Translations under genes and position numbers: made by a program
From: Nocardia australiensis
GTDB lineage: Bacteria; Actinomycetota; Actinomycetes; Mycobacteriales; Mycobacteriaceae
Direction of reading: 5' to 3'
Length of the DNA: 64,000 nucleotides
Assembly (NCBI RefSeq): GCF_020733705.1
Contig: NZ_JAJFZM010000001.1
Span: forward strand, 434,001-498,000
Notes under the pieces: model-generated
Databases searched by the model: none
Told to the model about the DNA's origin: nothing
Seen by the model: the letters and a program-made list of their open reading frames with translations, nothing else
In this document: piece after piece, positions 52,638-62,873 of the stretch
Position numbering within the stretch: position 1 is the first letter of the stretch
How the letters are laid out: every line of letters begins with the position of its first letter

Positions 52638-53132
52638 TCAATTCTGGTCCTTCGCCCAGGCACGCAACTTCTCCACACGACCCTCGAGCGCGTGCAACTC
52701 ACTCGGGTCGAGCACCGTCCGCTGGATTCCATCGGCAACCGCGAACGCCGACTGCCGATGATCGTCGATCACCTCGACATCGATCCGGACCGCCACATAT
52801 TCGGGCGCGTCCGGCATCCCCTCGGCGATCACCGTCGCCGTACCGCGGGCGCACAGCGCGACATCGCCGCCGCCGAGAATCAGCAGCGCCACCTCGGGCC
52901 GCTCCCGCAGCCGGGCGAGCGAGCCGCGATCGAACTTGAGGCTCAATAGAATACGGCGGTCGCCCGCGCGAACCGGCCAGGACACCGGGATCGCGTGCGG
53001 CGCCGGGTCGGTGGTGACCAGGACCGCGATCGTCTGCTGAGGCCAATTCGGCAGCATGTCCAGCACGGGGTGATCGTCGGTCGAATTGTCTTGGTCTTGC
53101 GCAGGGCTCGCTCCGGCCGCCATCTTGGTCAC
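52638..53132 (-). CDS. Split-barrel flavin/F420-binding (pyridoxamine 5'-phosphate oxidase-like) protein
   Basis: A 164-residue PNPOx-fold protein: AVLVTTDPAPHAIPVSWPVRAGDRRILLSL contains the first strands (quoted in part as the motif DPAPHAIPVSWPV), then SLARLRERPEVALLILGGGDVALCARG. This resembles F420- or heme-binding actinobacterial proteins of this fold. The cofactor cannot be decided by eye. It follows the TerD gene's promoter region in the same direction and precedes it by 75 bases. Confidence 0.8.
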   Translation of the reverse strand: MTKMAAGASPAQDQDNSTDDHPVLDMLPNWPQQTIAVLVTTDPAPHAIPVSWPVRAGDRRILLSLKFDRGSLARLRERPEVALLILGGGDVALCARGTATVIAEGMPDAPEYVAVRIDVEVIDDHRQSAFAVADGIQRTVLDPSELHALEGRVEKLRAWAKDQN

Positions 53133-53532
53133 CTCATGGATCGACGCGCGCGACGGGCTGTGCCGCGCTGTCTGCAGTCTAAGGTGCTGGGCTGCATGCC
53201 CGCTGGCGCTGCACGGTTTGTCCGAACCGCTCTCAGCCGACTATCAGCGTCCGCCCCGCGTACGAGGCAGCGCAATGGCACGGGCGGGCAGTGCGTTCGG
53301 ATCGACGGTCCGTCGCCACGGATGCGTAATTTCCTGGTGCCCAGCAAGTATGGCGGTTACATCGCTGCCGTCGAGCACTCCGGCCAGCCTGCGCTCATCA
53401 CGTAACGAGAAGATGTGATTCCGGTATCGAAATGCGACGCCGAGCCCGCGGACGCTGGGTCCGCGGGTTCGGCGTTCGGGGTCGGGCGGCGAGGCCGGCG
53501 CAGTGGAGCACCACGCCGATCGCCACCGCGAA
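53133..53532. other. Intergenic region with a terminator
   Basis: About 400 bases. The hairpin at 53438-53474 is the only clear element. The part next to 53133 may hold the promoter of the flavin-protein gene. No gene-like frame is seen. Confidence 0.5.
53438..53474 (-). terminator. Hairpin downstream of the NlpC/P60 gene
   Basis: A 16-bp stem, CGCCGAGCCCGCGGAC against GTCCGCGGGTTCGGCG, with a single G-T pair and a five-base loop, 59 bases past the NlpC/P60 stop. Confidence 0.7.
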
Positions 53533-54075
53533 TCAGAACCGGCGGGCGCCGATGAGCGGCATCGTAGAGATTGGGGAGATCTCTACGCCGCGACCGTAGG
53601 TCGAGGCATGGATTACCGTCTCATCGCCCGCGTAGAGACCGGTATGGTCGCCGCCGTAGAAGAACACCAGGTCGCCCAACTGGAGATCATCGGATGCGAC
53701 CGGGGCGCCCGCACCGAGCTGTTCATAGCTGGTGCGCGGTAGCTCTATGCCCTCTTGACGGTAGGACCACTGCACCAACCCCGAGCAGTCGAAAGAGTCC
53801 GGGCCCGTGCCGCCCATGCTGTACTGAGCGCCGAGCTTGGAGCGCGCTACTTCGACGGCGCGCTCACCAGTGGTCTTGCTGACCGGTGGACTGCTCGCGG
53901 GCGGATCGCCGAGGAATGGGAGACCGTCCGGGACTTCGATAATTCCCAGTCCGGGGATCGAAATCGGTTGCGCCACAGCTGGTGCGGCGGTCGAGGTGAG
54001 AGTGGTGATTGCTGCGGCGGCCGATAATACGGTCCAACCCGCCACGTGCAAACGTTTTCGATGAACTGAAGCCAT
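53533..54075 (-). CDS. Secreted NlpC/P60-family peptidoglycan hydrolase
   Basis: A 180-residue exported protein. The ATG at 54075 with GGAGGA upstream gives a basic start and signal peptide (HRKRLHVAGWTVLSAAAAI...AVAQP, cleavage near VAQP). The C-terminal NlpC/P60 domain has the nucleophile in DSFDCSGLVQWSY, the histidine in YGGDHTGLYAG and a third residue in VIHASTYGRG. It should cleave the peptide D-Glu-mDAP link of peptidoglycan, like RipA-type enzymes. The upstream in-frame extension has no signal-peptide form and is rejected. Confidence 0.9.
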   Translation of the reverse strand: MASVHRKRLHVAGWTVLSAAAAITTLTSTAAPAVAQPISIPGLGIIEVPDGLPFLGDPPASSPPVSKTTGERAVEVARSKLGAQYSMGGTGPDSFDCSGLVQWSYRQEGIELPRTSYEQLGAGAPVASDDLQLGDLVFFYGGDHTGLYAGDETVIHASTYGRGVEISPISTMPLIGARRF

Positions 54076-54397
54076 TATGCGGTCCTCCGATGCTCGCATC
54101 GAGGCCCAGATGGCCGAACGTTGGGACTCCATCAAGGCCTCGAAAGGATTTCGAAACACATGCATAGAAAGTCCAGCGGATCCGACACGGAATCATGCAG
54201 CAAATTCCGCCGATAACCACCATCGACACGCGAAACTAATATAACGGAATCACAACCACGCGAAGATAGTGTTCCATAGCTCAATCAATCTCACGCACAG
54301 AAATGCTAAAAATGGCCGACTACCTGCGGATTCGCCGAAGAATCAGGAAATCCACCGGAGCGCTGACACGATTCGCTGGAAATGGCCGACTATCGAG

Positions 54398-55126
54398 CTA
54401 GTGCACAGCGCGCCAATACTTCTGCCAATCGGCAAAAGCCAGCGGAGCACGCTCACAGCGGTCGGCTTCCGCCGCATCCTCGGCGGCGCGAATATTCGCG
54501 GCAAACGCGAGAGTTGCTTTGCGCAGCCGTTCCTCGGCGCTATCGGGTCCGCCGAGACGCACCACGCGCAACGTGTCAGGAATGAGGTCGGCCGGCAGCC
54601 CCGCCCTGGTACTGCGATCCCGAATCTTCTCCGCGAGCGCGAGCGCGGGCTGGGCCATGGCGATGCCGTCGAGGCATGAGCGACGCGACTTCTCGGCGGA
54701 TTTACGCTCCTCCCATGCCTTTTCCTGGGCGGCGATCTTTTCCTCGACGGTGGCATCGGGCGCGAAATCGGCATCAGTTAGGTGTGGGCTGCGATTGACG
54801 AGCTTCGCGACAAGCGCCGCTGCTACCTCGTCAACGGTGAATTCCCCTGCGGCCTGGGCGATTCGGGAGTGGAATAGAACCTGCAACAACAGGTCGCCGA
54901 GCTCCTCCTTGATTGTTTCGGCGTCATTATGCCCGATCGCGTCGAGAAGCTCGTAGGTTTCCTCGAGCAGATACGGGCGCAGCGAATCGTGGGTCTGGGT
55001 GACTTCCCAGCCACCGAAACTCCACAGCCGGTCCATTACCTCGACGGCCTCCGCCAAACCCTCACTCAACCTTGCGGTCTCGGAAGCGGTCGTGTCGGTC
55101 GCGGATCGATCCGTCGGCGAGGTCAT
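54398..55126 (-). CDS. mazG: MazG-family nucleoside triphosphate pyrophosphohydrolase
   Basis: A 242-residue house-cleaning enzyme that hydrolyses NTPs or damaged dNTPs to monophosphates. The Mg-binding helices are [12 protein letters not shown] and [16 protein letters not shown] (ExxE and ExxD) near 55-90. A second, degenerate MazG half follows. It is shorter than the 325-residue M. tuberculosis protein, apparently lacking the N-terminal extension. It overlaps mfd by four bases, as in mycobacteria, tying it to DNA repair. Confidence 0.92.
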   Translation of the reverse strand: MTSPTDRSATDTTASETARLSEGLAEAVEVMDRLWSFGGWEVTQTHDSLRPYLLEETYELLDAIGHNDAETIKEELGDLLLQVLFHSRIAQAAGEFTVDEVAAALVAKLVNRSPHLTDADFAPDATVEEKIAAQEKAWEERKSAEKSRRSCLDGIAMAQPALALAEKIRDRSTRAGLPADLIPDTLRVVRLGGPDSAEERLRKATLAFAANIRAAEDAAEADRCERAPLAFADWQKYWRAVH

Positions 55127-58100
55127 CGCAGCGCCGAGACCTCGGTGGCGACGGTGAGATCGACCGCGCCCTTGGCCTTTCCGTCCAACGCGAGCAGCAG
55201 GTCCGCGACGAACTGCAGCAACACCACGTCGCGCACCCGGTTCGCGCCTACGCTGTCTTCGACACGTGGCAGCGGCAATTGAACCACGCCCGACGCGGCC
55301 CGGTATCCCGCGCTCGGGTAGAGGCGTTTGAGTCGCAGCTGCTTGGAATCCGGCAGGCTCAGCGGCGTCACCTTCAAAGCGGTTCCGGTAACAGCGATTT
55401 CGGTGACACCGTATTCCCGGGCCAGCAGTCGCAGCTTGGCGACCGATACCAGCCTGCCGACCTCGACCGGCAGCGGGCCGTACCGGTCGACGAGTTCCTC
55501 GACAACCCCGGTCAGTGCCGAATCATCTTGAGCGGCAGCCAGTTTGCGATAAGCCTCCAGTCGCAGCCGGTCGCTGGCAATGTAGTCGGGCGGGATGTGC
55601 GCGTCGACGGGCAGGTCGATGCGGACCTCCTTGACCTCCTCGGTGGTGATCGGCTTACCATCCGCGGCGGCACGGTAAGCCTCCACTGCCTCGCCGACCA
55701 GTCGCACATACAGATCGAAACCGACACCGGCCACGTGACCGGACTGCTCGGCACCGAGTACGTTTCCGGCGCCACGGATTTCGAGGTCTTTCATCGCGAC
55801 GGCCATACCGGCCCCGAGGTCGGAATTCTGTGCGATGGTGGCCAGCCGGTCATAGGCGGTTTCGGTCAGCGGCTTCTCCGGCGGATACAGGAAATACGCG
55901 TACCCGCGCTCGCGGCTACGGCCGACACGACCGCGCAACTGATGCAACTGCGAAAGGCCGAGTGCATCGCCACGTTCCACGATCAGCGTATTCGCGTTCG
56001 AAATATCCAGGCCGGTCTCGATGATCGTGGTGCAAACGAGGATATCGAATTCACGCTGCCAGAACCCCTGCACGGTGCTCTCCAGCGCGTCCTCGTTCAT
56101 CTGCCCGTGCGCGACGACCACTCGTGCCTCTGGCACCAGATCGCGAATCCGCTTGGCGGCCTTTTCGATCGAGGACACTCGGTTGTGCACGTAGAAGACC
56201 TGACCGTCGCGCAGCAGCTCACGACGGATAGCGGCGGTTACCTGTTTGTCGTTGTAGCCGCCCACATAGGTGAGTACCGGGTGTCGTTCCTCCGGCGGGG
56301 TGAGAATGGTCGACATCTCGCGGATACCGGCCAGGCTCATCTCCAGCGTGCGCGGAATCGGGGTGGCGGACATGGTCAGCACGTCGACGTGGGTGCGCAG
56401 CGCCTTGATGTGTTCTTTGTGCTCGACACCGAAACGCTGTTCCTCGTCCACGACGACCAGGCCGAGATCCTTCCAGCGCACGCCGGTCTGCAATAGGCGG
56501 TGTGTGCCGACGACGATGTCTACACTCCCATCGGCCAGCCCCTCGAGCACCGCGCGTGACTCGGCCGGGTCGGTGAAGCGCGACAGCCCCTTCACGGTGA
56601 CCGGGAATCCGGCGACGCGTTCGGCGAATGTTTGCAAATGTTGTTGCGCGAGCAGCGTTGTCGGCACCAGGACCGCGACCTGTTTGCCGTCCTGCACCGC
56701 CTTGAACGCGGCGCGCACCGCGATCTCGGTCTTGCCGTAGCCGACATCGCCGCACACCACCCGGTCCATCGGGACCGGCTTCTCCATATCGGATTTCACC
56801 TCGGAGATGGCGGTCATCTGGTCGACGGTTTCGGTGAACGCGAACGCGTCCTCCATCTCCTTCTGCCACGGACTATCGGGCGCGAAGGCGTGGCCCGGCG
56901 CCGCCTGGCGCGCCGCATACAACTGCACCAGTTCGCCCGCGATCTCGCGAACGGCCTTGCGCGCCTTACGTTTCGTATTCGTCCAATCCGAACCGCCGAG
57001 CTTCGACAGGCTCGGCATCTCGCCACCGACGTAGCGGGAGAGCTGATCGAGGGATTCCATCGGCACGAACAGCCGGTCCCCCGGCTGACCACGCTTGCCC
57101 GGCGCGTATTCGATAACGAGGTACTCGCGGCGCGCGCCACCCACGGTGCGCTCGATCATCTCCACGAACCGGCCGATGCCGTGCTGATCGTGCACCACCA
57201 TGTCGCCCGCGGCCAGCGCCAGCGGATCGACCTGGTTGCGACGCTTGGCAGGCAGCCGCTTGCCCTCCCCGGGTGCGGTGACTCGATTGCCGGTGAGGTC
57301 GGATTCTGCTACCACCACCAGGCCGGCGTCATCGAAAACGAGCCCGTCGTGCAGCGAACCGCACAGCACCCCGACCACGCCCGCAGCCGGTTCGGCACCC
57401 GCTGCCAGCGCGGCGGCGGGGACGTCGGCGTCGGCGAGTCGTTCCAGAATGCGTTGCGCCGTACCATGTCCGGCGACAATCACCGCGGCGCGACCGCCGG
57501 TCGCCACATGCGCGCGCAGCGAAGCGAAGATCGTCGCGACGAGTTCGGCGGCGCCGCGCGCCGAGGATCCGGCCTGCACTGGAAGCACGACCTCGGCGGG
57601 GTCGCCGGAGGTGAGCGGACTCAGACTCCACCAGGGCAGTCCGCGCTCGTTCGCGCTCTCATGAATCGTGGGCAGCGCGCGATAGCTCGACGCGGCAAGA
57701 TCGAGGCTGTGGGCACCGAGCGGGGCATCGGCACCGAATGAGGCCGCGGTCCATGATGCTTCGAGGAATTCCTCGCCGGTGCGCACCAGATCGGCCGCGC
57801 GGGTACGAATCTTCTCCGGATCGCACAGCAGCAGCTGGGTTCCGTCGGGCAAAACCTCGGTGAGCAGCCGCAATTCGCCGGGCTGCAACACCGGAAGCAG
57901 CGCCTCCATGCCCTCCACCGGGATGCCCTCGGCCAGCTTCTCCAACATCTCCACGAGCGCCGCGTCGGCCGCGTTATCCGTGGCCACTTCGGCGGCACGA
58001 TCCCGCACGGCCGCGGTCAGCAGCAGTTCACGACACGGCGGTGCGACGACCGCATCCACCGCGATATCCAGCAGCGAGCGCTGATCGGCGACCGCGAACG

Positions 58101-58737
58101 CCCGCAGTTCGGTCACCTCATCGCCCCAGAACTCCACGCGCACCGGATGGTCGGCCGTCGGCGGGAAGATGTCGAGGATGCCGCCACGCACCGCGAACTC
58201 GCCCCGCTTGCCGACCATATCGACCCGGCTATACGCGAATTCGACCAGGCGCGTGAGCAATTCGTCGAAATCGAACTCGGCGCCCACACGCAGCACGATG
58301 GGTTCGATATCGCCGAGCCCCGCGGCCATCGGCTGCATCAACGATCGGACCGTGGTCACCACCACGCGTAGCGGCTCCGGATAGATCGCGTCCTCCGGAT
58401 GCGCCAGCCGCCGCAGCACCGACAGCCTGCGCCCAACTGTATCCGCCCCCGGCGACAACCGCTCGTGCGGCAGCGTCTCCCACGAGGGGAACTGCGCGAC
58501 CGACTGCCCCAACATCTCCTCGAGCTCAACCGTCAGATCGTCGGCCTCCCGCCCTGTCGCGGTCACCACCACCAACGGCCTGTGCGCCGCGATCGTCGCC
58601 GCCACGAACGGCCGCACCCCCGACGGCCCCACCAGTTCGACCGGCGACTTCCCCACCAGGTCGGTAACGGTCCGCAACGCGGCGTCGGCACCGGCCACCG
58701 CGGCCAGTCCCGCCAATGGTGGACGATCGGTGGGCAT
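55123..58737 (-). CDS. mfd: Transcription-repair coupling factor
   Basis: A 1204-residue DNA translocase that removes stalled RNA polymerase and recruits UvrA. The N-terminal UvrB-homology module carries [20 protein letters not shown] and the [18 protein letters not shown] region. The RNA-polymerase-interaction domain ([34 protein letters not shown]) is near 520-560. RecG-type helicase motifs are [30 protein letters not shown], and the late [21 protein letters not shown]. The TRCF C-terminal domain ends the protein. Full length and intact. Confidence 0.97.
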   Translation of the reverse strand: MPTDRPPLAGLAAVAGADAALRTVTDLVGKSPVELVGPSGVRPFVAATIAAHRPLVVVTATGREADDLTVELEEMLGQSVAQFPSWETLPHERLSPGADTVGRRLSVLRRLAHPEDAIYPEPLRVVVTTVRSLMQPMAAGLGDIEPIVLRVGAEFDFDELLTRLVEFAYSRVDMVGKRGEFAVRGGILDIFPPTADHPVRVEFWGDEVTELRAFAVADQRSLLDIAVDAVVAPPCRELLLTAAVRDRAAEVATDNAADAALVEMLEKLAEGIPVEGMEALLPVLQPGELRLLTEVLPDGTQLLLCDPEKIRTRAADLVRTGEEFLEASWTAASFGADAPLGAHSLDLAASSYRALPTIHESANERGLPWWSLSPLTSGDPAEVVLPVQAGSSARGAAELVATIFASLRAHVATGGRAAVIVAGHGTAQRILERLADADVPAAALAAGAEPAAGVVGVLCGSLHDGLVFDDAGLVVVAESDLTGNRVTAPGEGKRLPAKRRNQVDPLALAAGDMVVHDQHGIGRFVEMIERTVGGARREYLVIEYAPGKRGQPGDRLFVPMESLDQLSRYVGGEMPSLSKLGGSDWTNTKRKARKAVREIAGELVQLYAARQAAPGHAFAPDSPWQKEMEDAFAFTETVDQMTAISEVKSDMEKPVPMDRVVCGDVGYGKTEIAVRAAFKAVQDGKQVAVLVPTTLLAQQHLQTFAERVAGFPVTVKGLSRFTDPAESRAVLEGLADGSVDIVVGTHRLLQTGVRWKDLGLVVVDEEQRFGVEHKEHIKALRTHVDVLTMSATPIPRTLEMSLAGIREMSTILTPPEERHPVLTYVGGYNDKQVTAAIRRELLRDGQVFYVHNRVSSIEKAAKRIRDLVPEARVVVAHGQMNEDALESTVQGFWQREFDILVCTTIIETGLDISNANTLIVERGDALGLSQLHQLRGRVGRSRERGYAYFLYPPEKPLTETAYDRLATIAQNSDLGAGMAVAMKDLEIRGAGNVLGAEQSGHVAGVGFDLYVRLVGEAVEAYRAAADGKPITTEEVKEVRIDLPVDAHIPPDYIASDRLRLEAYRKLAAAQDDSALTGVVEELVDRYGPLPVEVGRLVSVAKLRLLAREYGVTEIAVTGTALKVTPLSLPDSKQLRLKRLYPSAGYRAASGVVQLPLPRVEDSVGANRVRDVVLLQFVADLLLALDGKAKGAVDLTVATEVSALR

Positions 58738-59063
58738 GCAAACTCCTGAGCGCAGGCGAGCGAAGAACGGCCAACCGAGGCTCCTCCGCCTCCCCGCGTC
58801 TTTTGCCGGTCGTGAGGTGCTTCGACGTTGTCGTAGCGGGCCGGCGGTTGAGCGGAAAGTTGAGTTTTGGGCGTACCCGACGAGTTACCCAGGTACTCAC
58901 GAAGTCTGTCGGCCAGATAAATCTACCAACCGACTCAACACCTGCCGCGACCGTGGTGCCCTTTACCACCCCACCAACCTGACCAGCCAGTTCACCCGAA
59001 ACGAACCCGACCACCACACCTCACCCATCAGCCACCAAGGCACAGCCCCCCTATCCAATGGGA

Positions 59064-59251
59064 TACAGAAACGATTGATACCGCACCAGCCCCCATACGC
59101 ACCCACTCGCCACGACACAGTTTCGCAGCAAGATCGAGCCCCCTCAGCTACCAAAACACAGGCACCCAACCGTGTACAGAAGCAGTAGGTGCCGCACCAC
59201 CCCACCTACGCCCCCACTCGCCACAACACCAGCTTCCGAGCGCAGCGAGAC
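59064..59251. repeat. Degenerate tandem duplication, period about 111 bp
   Basis: Unit A (59064-59140) and unit B (59175-59251) share TACAGAA, CCGCACCA, ACGC, CCCACTCGCCAC and a following ACAC-AG-TTC block in the same order. In a minus-strand frame both units encode Cys/Trp-rich peptides (GGWCGTYCFC and GGWCGINRFC), but stops make a protein doubtful. Confidence 0.6.
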
Positions 59252-59262
59252 CGAGCACTAGA

Positions 59263-59353
59263 GTTCGCGGCCGGCTCGCGTCCGAGGGGCAAATACGATG
59301 CGACGAAGGAGCAAGTATTTGCCCCTCGGACGTGAGCCTTAGGGGCCGCGAAC
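59263..59353. repeat. Long imperfect palindrome (about 34-bp arms, 18-base loop)
   Basis: The left arm (59263-59296) and right arm (59315-59353) are inverted repeats: GTTCGCGGCC, then GGCTC, then CGTCCGAGGGGCAAATAC on the left, matched on the right with only one mismatch and a five-base CCTAA insertion. As RNA it would form a very stable hairpin. It lies 22 bases beyond the stop of the ScbR-like gene, so it could terminate that gene or be a mobile repeat. Confidence 0.75.
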
Positions 59354-59374
59354 ACGCCGCGCCAGCGGCCAAAA

Positions 59375-60022
59375 CTACGGCACGTATCGCCGCAATCGGC
59401 GCGCCGCGAACTCTCGGAAGTAAGGCAGCTTCTCCGGTGGCACGATCGATGGCAGTAGGAAGTACCACATTCGTTCCATACGCGACGCCATCTGGTCGAT
59501 CGCGTCGGTGCCGACCGCGATGATGTGGACGCCTGCGGTCATCTGCTGTAGCAGTACCCCGACGACGTCGGGGTCGAGTTCCGGCTCGAGGTCGCCTTGG
59601 ACGATGGCGCGTTCGGAGAGTAGGCGGTAGGTATCGCCCCAGCTCTTGGCGATGTTGTCGCCCTGGGCGCCGCGGTAGTCACCGATCTGGTGGGTCAGTT
59701 TGAGCATGGCGCCCACCATCGGATCGTTCATCGATAGGTCGGCGACGACGTAGGTGATGCCGATGCACGCTTCCAGCGCGGGCACTCTGGAGTCGAAGAA
59801 GCCTTGGCACGAGCCGACCAGTCGCTCGTTGCCCTGGTCGACCACCGCACGCGCGAGTTCTTCCTTCGAGCCGAAGTGAAAGTACAAGGCGCCCTTGGTC
59901 ACGTTGGACTGCGCGATGATCTCGCTCAGGCTCGCGTTCGCATATCCCAAGCGTAGAAAGACATCGGCAGCGCCTGCAAGGACGGAATCGCGCGTGATCT
60001 CCGCGCGCGCTTGCCTAGCCAT
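59375..60022 (-). CDS. TetR-family regulator resembling gamma-butyrolactone receptors (ScbR/ArpA type)
   Basis: A 215-residue protein whose N-terminus MARQARAEITRDSVLAGAAD, then LGYANASLSEIIAQSNVTKG and ALYFHFGSKEELARAVVDQG, is the typical ScbR/ArpA helix-turn-helix. The ligand domain has IGDYRGAQGDNIAKSWGDTY and MTAGVHIIAVGTDA. Whether the butyrolactone pocket tryptophan is functional cannot be judged by eye. No AfsA-type butyrolactone synthase is in the window. It is inserted between mfd and the Rv1019-like TetR gene relative to M. tuberculosis. Confidence 0.8.
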   Translation of the reverse strand: MARQARAEITRDSVLAGAADVFLRLGYANASLSEIIAQSNVTKGALYFHFGSKEELARAVVDQGNERLVGSCQGFFDSRVPALEACIGITYVVADLSMNDPMVGAMLKLTHQIGDYRGAQGDNIAKSWGDTYRLLSERAIVQGDLEPELDPDVVGVLLQQMTAGVHIIAVGTDAIDQMASRMERMWYFLLPSIVPPEKLPYFREFAARRLRRYVP

Positions 60023-60237
60023 CAGATCCGCCTGTCATCCCTAAAACCAGCCATCCTGAAGTAGACCGACATCACGAACAAGACCGACTTACCGCCCGAC
60101 CAGCACCCAAAGGATGCGTGAACCGTACCACCAGGTTGGCGCCCGCCAATCAATTCGAGCATTCGATCGGACCTCCGTCGCAATTTGCTGGTTACCGTCC
60201 GGGTGTCGCGCCCCTGCGACCCCGGTACCTCGAGCGG

Positions 60238-60891
60238 TCAATCTTCTTTGCCGGTGCGCCATTCCGAACTCAGCCGCGGATCGGCCTCCAAGTTGCTGAG
60301 CCCATTCCAGCAGAGGTTCACCAAGTGTGCAGCGACAACCTCTTTCGACGGTTCGCGCTCATCCAGCCACCAGGTGGCGGCGGTGGACACCATGCCGACC
60401 AATGCTTGCGCGTAGAGCGGCGCGAGGCTGGTATCGAAGCCTCTGCGCCCGAAATCCCCTGCGAGAATGTGAGATACCTGATTGACCGCCTCGTTGAGCA
60501 GGCTCGAATAGCGACCGTCGGCGGCGGCGGCGGGTTGGTCTCGCACCAGGATCCGGAAGCCGTCGGTTCGTTCTTCGATGTAGGTCAGCAGTGCCAGTGC
60601 GACCTGCTCGAGCCGAATCCGCGATCGGTTCTGGGTAAGTGAGGAGGTGATCATGTCGAGCAGCATCGACATCTCCCGGTCCACCACGACCGCGTAGAGA
60701 CCTTCCTTGCCGCCGAAGTGTTCGTACACCACGGGTTTGGAGACTTGGGCGCGCTGCGCGATCTCCTCGATCGATGTCGCGTCGTAGCCGCGTTCGGCGA
60801 ACAGCACACGACCGATCTCGATCAGCTGCTGGCGCCGCTGCGTGCCCGTCATCCGCGGACGCGGAACCCGGTGCGGATCACCCGACGCCAT
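60238..60891 (-). CDS. TetR-family regulator, Rv1019-like
   Basis: A 217-residue TetR protein: GRVLFAERGYDATSIEEIAQ then RAQVSKPVVYEHFGGKEGLYAV is the helix-turn-helix (about residues 20-65), followed by FRILVRDQPAAAADGRYSSL and DFGRRGFDTSLAPLYAQALVG. The ATG at 60891 has GGAGG eight bases upstream; the longer frame to 61014 is less likely. Its position between mfd and glmU matches Rv1019 of M. tuberculosis. Targets unknown. Confidence 0.85.
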   Translation of the reverse strand: MASGDPHRVPRPRMTGTQRRQQLIEIGRVLFAERGYDATSIEEIAQRAQVSKPVVYEHFGGKEGLYAVVVDREMSMLLDMITSSLTQNRSRIRLEQVALALLTYIEERTDGFRILVRDQPAAAADGRYSSLLNEAVNQVSHILAGDFGRRGFDTSLAPLYAQALVGMVSTAATWWLDEREPSKEVVAAHLVNLCWNGLSNLEADPRLSSEWRTGKED

Positions 60892-61210
60892 CGCTCCCGC
60901 CTCCCTCGCGCACGCCACCATGAATGCGTCAACTGTTCCAGACAGCTCCATCACACACCTACCCGCCCCGCCGACCGCGCGTCGATTTTCCCGAAGCGAC
61001 AACTGATCTCGCACGAACTATGGGTAATTCATGGCCGCACGACCGCATCACACCCGGAAACCGGCCCTCGGCCCGCGACGTAACTGTCCAATCACCCGGC
61101 GACCGGCAAAAGACTCGGGTAGGCGGGTTGGCCGGGAGGCGGTGAAGTATGCGAGGATCTCTCCCGTGCCCAGGCGCAGCGGCGGGTTTACCGATCCGCC
61201 GGTGTGATAG
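60892..61210. other. Intergenic region upstream of tRNA-Gln
   Basis: About 320 bases holding the divergent promoters of the TetR gene and the tRNA. No repeat or clear operator is seen. Confidence 0.5.
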
Positions 61211-61281
61211 TCCGCCGTAGTGTAATGGCAGCACCTCTGATTTTGGTTCAGATAGTTCAGGTTCGAGTCCTGGCGGCGGAG
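61211..61281 (+). tRNA. tRNA-Gln (anticodon UUG)
   Basis: TCCGCCG pairs with CGGCGGA in the acceptor stem, the anticodon stem CTGAT... carries loop TTTTGGT with anticodon TTG, and the T arm is TCAGG-TTCGAGT-CCTGG. Discriminator G; CCA not encoded. The same tRNA precedes glmU in mycobacteria. Confidence 0.93.
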
Positions 61282-61382
61282 CTCACCGGCACAGTGACTA
61301 TCGTCGGCCCGCACGTCGTTGACCAAGCAGCCGACCAAGCACAACGCAGCCACACACGATGACAGGCAGCCGAGGGAGATCC

Positions 61383-62873
61383 ATGCCACAGCAGACCGCC
61401 GTCGTCGTTCTCGCAGCCGGTGCCGGGACACGAATGCGGTCGAAGACCCCCAAGGTGCTGCATTCGCTGGCCGGTCGAAGCATGCTCGCGCACGCGCTGC
61501 ATGCGGCGAACGAGATCGACCCCGCCTTCCTCATCACCGTGGTCGGCCATGATCGCGAACAGGTCGGTGCCGCGGTAGGGGCCGTGGCCGCTGATCTGGA
61601 TCGCGAGATCATCTCCGCGGTTCAGGAACAACAACTCGGCACCGGGCACGCCGTGCAGTGCGCACTCGAGGCCGTGCCCGCCGATTTCACCGGTGACCTG
61701 TTGGTCACTTCAGCGGATGTGCCGCTGTTGGACGGCCACACCTTGTCCGCGCTGCTCGATGAGCACCGCAGCTATACCGAACGCTCCGCGGTCACCGTCC
61801 TGACTGTCATTCCGGATGACCCGAATGGCTACGGCCGTATCATCCGTGACGGTGACGGCCAGGTGGCCGAGATCGTCGAGCACGCCGACGCCACACCGGA
61901 GCAGATCGCGATCGCCGAGGTGAATTCGGGCGTCTATGCCTTCGACGCGACGGTGCTGCGCAACATGATCGGCAGGCTGTCCACCGCCAACGCGCAGCAC
62001 GAGCTGTACCTCACCGATGTGCTGCGGCTGGCTCGCGAGGCAGGGCATCCGGTGCACGGCGCCCGGCTGGTCGACGCGGCCAAGGTCACCGGCGTCAATG
62101 ATCGAGTACAGCTCTCGGATGCGGCGCGCACGCTCAACCGCTACATCCTCGAGCGGCATATGCGGGCCGGCGTAACCGTCATCGATCCCGCGACGACCTG
62201 GGTCGATGCCAGTGTCACCATTGCCAGGGACGCGGTGATCCGGCCGGGCGTACAGCTACTCGGTGATACCGCCATCGGCGAGGACGCGGAGGTCGGCCCG
62301 GACACCACGCTCACCGATGTCGTGGTCGGTGACGGCGCCCGCGTCGTCCGCAGCCACGGTGATCAGGCCGTGATCGGTCCCGACGCGAATATCGGTCCGT
62401 TCAGTTACCTGCGACCGGGCACCGTTATCGGCGATTCGGGCAAGCTCGGAGCATTCGTCGAAACAAAGAACGCCACGATCGGCGCACATTCGAAGGTCCC
62501 GCATCTCACCTATGTCGGCGATGCCACCATCGGCGATCACAGCAACATCGGCGCGTCGAGTGTCTTCGTGAATTACGACGGGGTGAAGAAGCATCACACG
62601 ACGGTCGGCTCGCATGTGCGCACCGGCAGCGACACCATGTTCGTCGCGCCGATAACCGTGGGTGACGGCGCGTATACGGCGGCGGGTACTGTTCTGCGCA
62701 GAAGCGTTCCACCGGGGGCACTCGCGGTGTCCGGTGGCCCACAGCGCAATATCGAAAACTGGGTCCAGCGGTACCGCCCCGGAACTGCTGCGGCGCACGC
62801 GGCGGCGGAAGCCATCGCGGCCAACGAGATGTCGAGTCAGGCAATCGAGCAAAAGGACGGCAAACAGCAGTGA
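61383..62873 (+). CDS. glmU: Bifunctional N-acetylglucosamine-1-phosphate uridyltransferase / glucosamine-1-phosphate acetyltransferase
   Basis: Makes UDP-GlcNAc for peptidoglycan. The 496-residue protein has the uridyltransferase motif [20 protein letters not shown] at the N-terminus, [14 protein letters not shown] near 82, and [18 protein letters not shown] near 145. The left-handed beta-helix of hexapeptide repeats fills residues 260-450 ([36 protein letters not shown] with catalytic residues). The ATG at 61383 follows GAGGGAGA. It overlaps prs by four bases. Confidence 0.97.
   Translation: MPQQTAVVVLAAGAGTRMRSKTPKVLHSLAGRSMLAHALHAANEIDPAFLITVVGHDREQVGAAVGAVAADLDREIISAVQEQQLGTGHAVQCALEAVPADFTGDLLVTSADVPLLDGHTLSALLDEHRSYTERSAVTVLTVIPDDPNGYGRIIRDGDGQVAEIVEHADATPEQIAIAEVNSGVYAFDATVLRNMIGRLSTANAQHELYLTDVLRLAREAGHPVHGARLVDAAKVTGVNDRVQLSDAARTLNRYILERHMRAGVTVIDPATTWVDASVTIARDAVIRPGVQLLGDTAIGEDAEVGPDTTLTDVVVGDGARVVRSHGDQAVIGPDANIGPFSYLRPGTVIGDSGKLGAFVETKNATIGAHSKVPHLTYVGDATIGDHSNIGASSVFVNYDGVKKHHTTVGSHVRTGSDTMFVAPITVGDGAYTAAGTVLRRSVPPGALAVSGGPQRNIENWVQRYRPGTAAAHAAAEAIAANEMSSQAIEQKDGKQQ

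Larger units (their letters stand above)
58738..59374. other. Long repeat-bearing intergenic region upstream of mfd
   Basis: About 640 bases with no intact gene. It contains a degenerate tandem duplication (59064-59140 and 59175-59251) and a long inverted repeat (59263-59353). The first 200 bases probably hold the mfd promoter. Confidence 0.6.

Noticed and set aside
55072..56496. 474-residue plus-strand open frame inside mfd
   Set aside because: It is antisense to the helicase domain of mfd, and its composition is that of a shadow frame.
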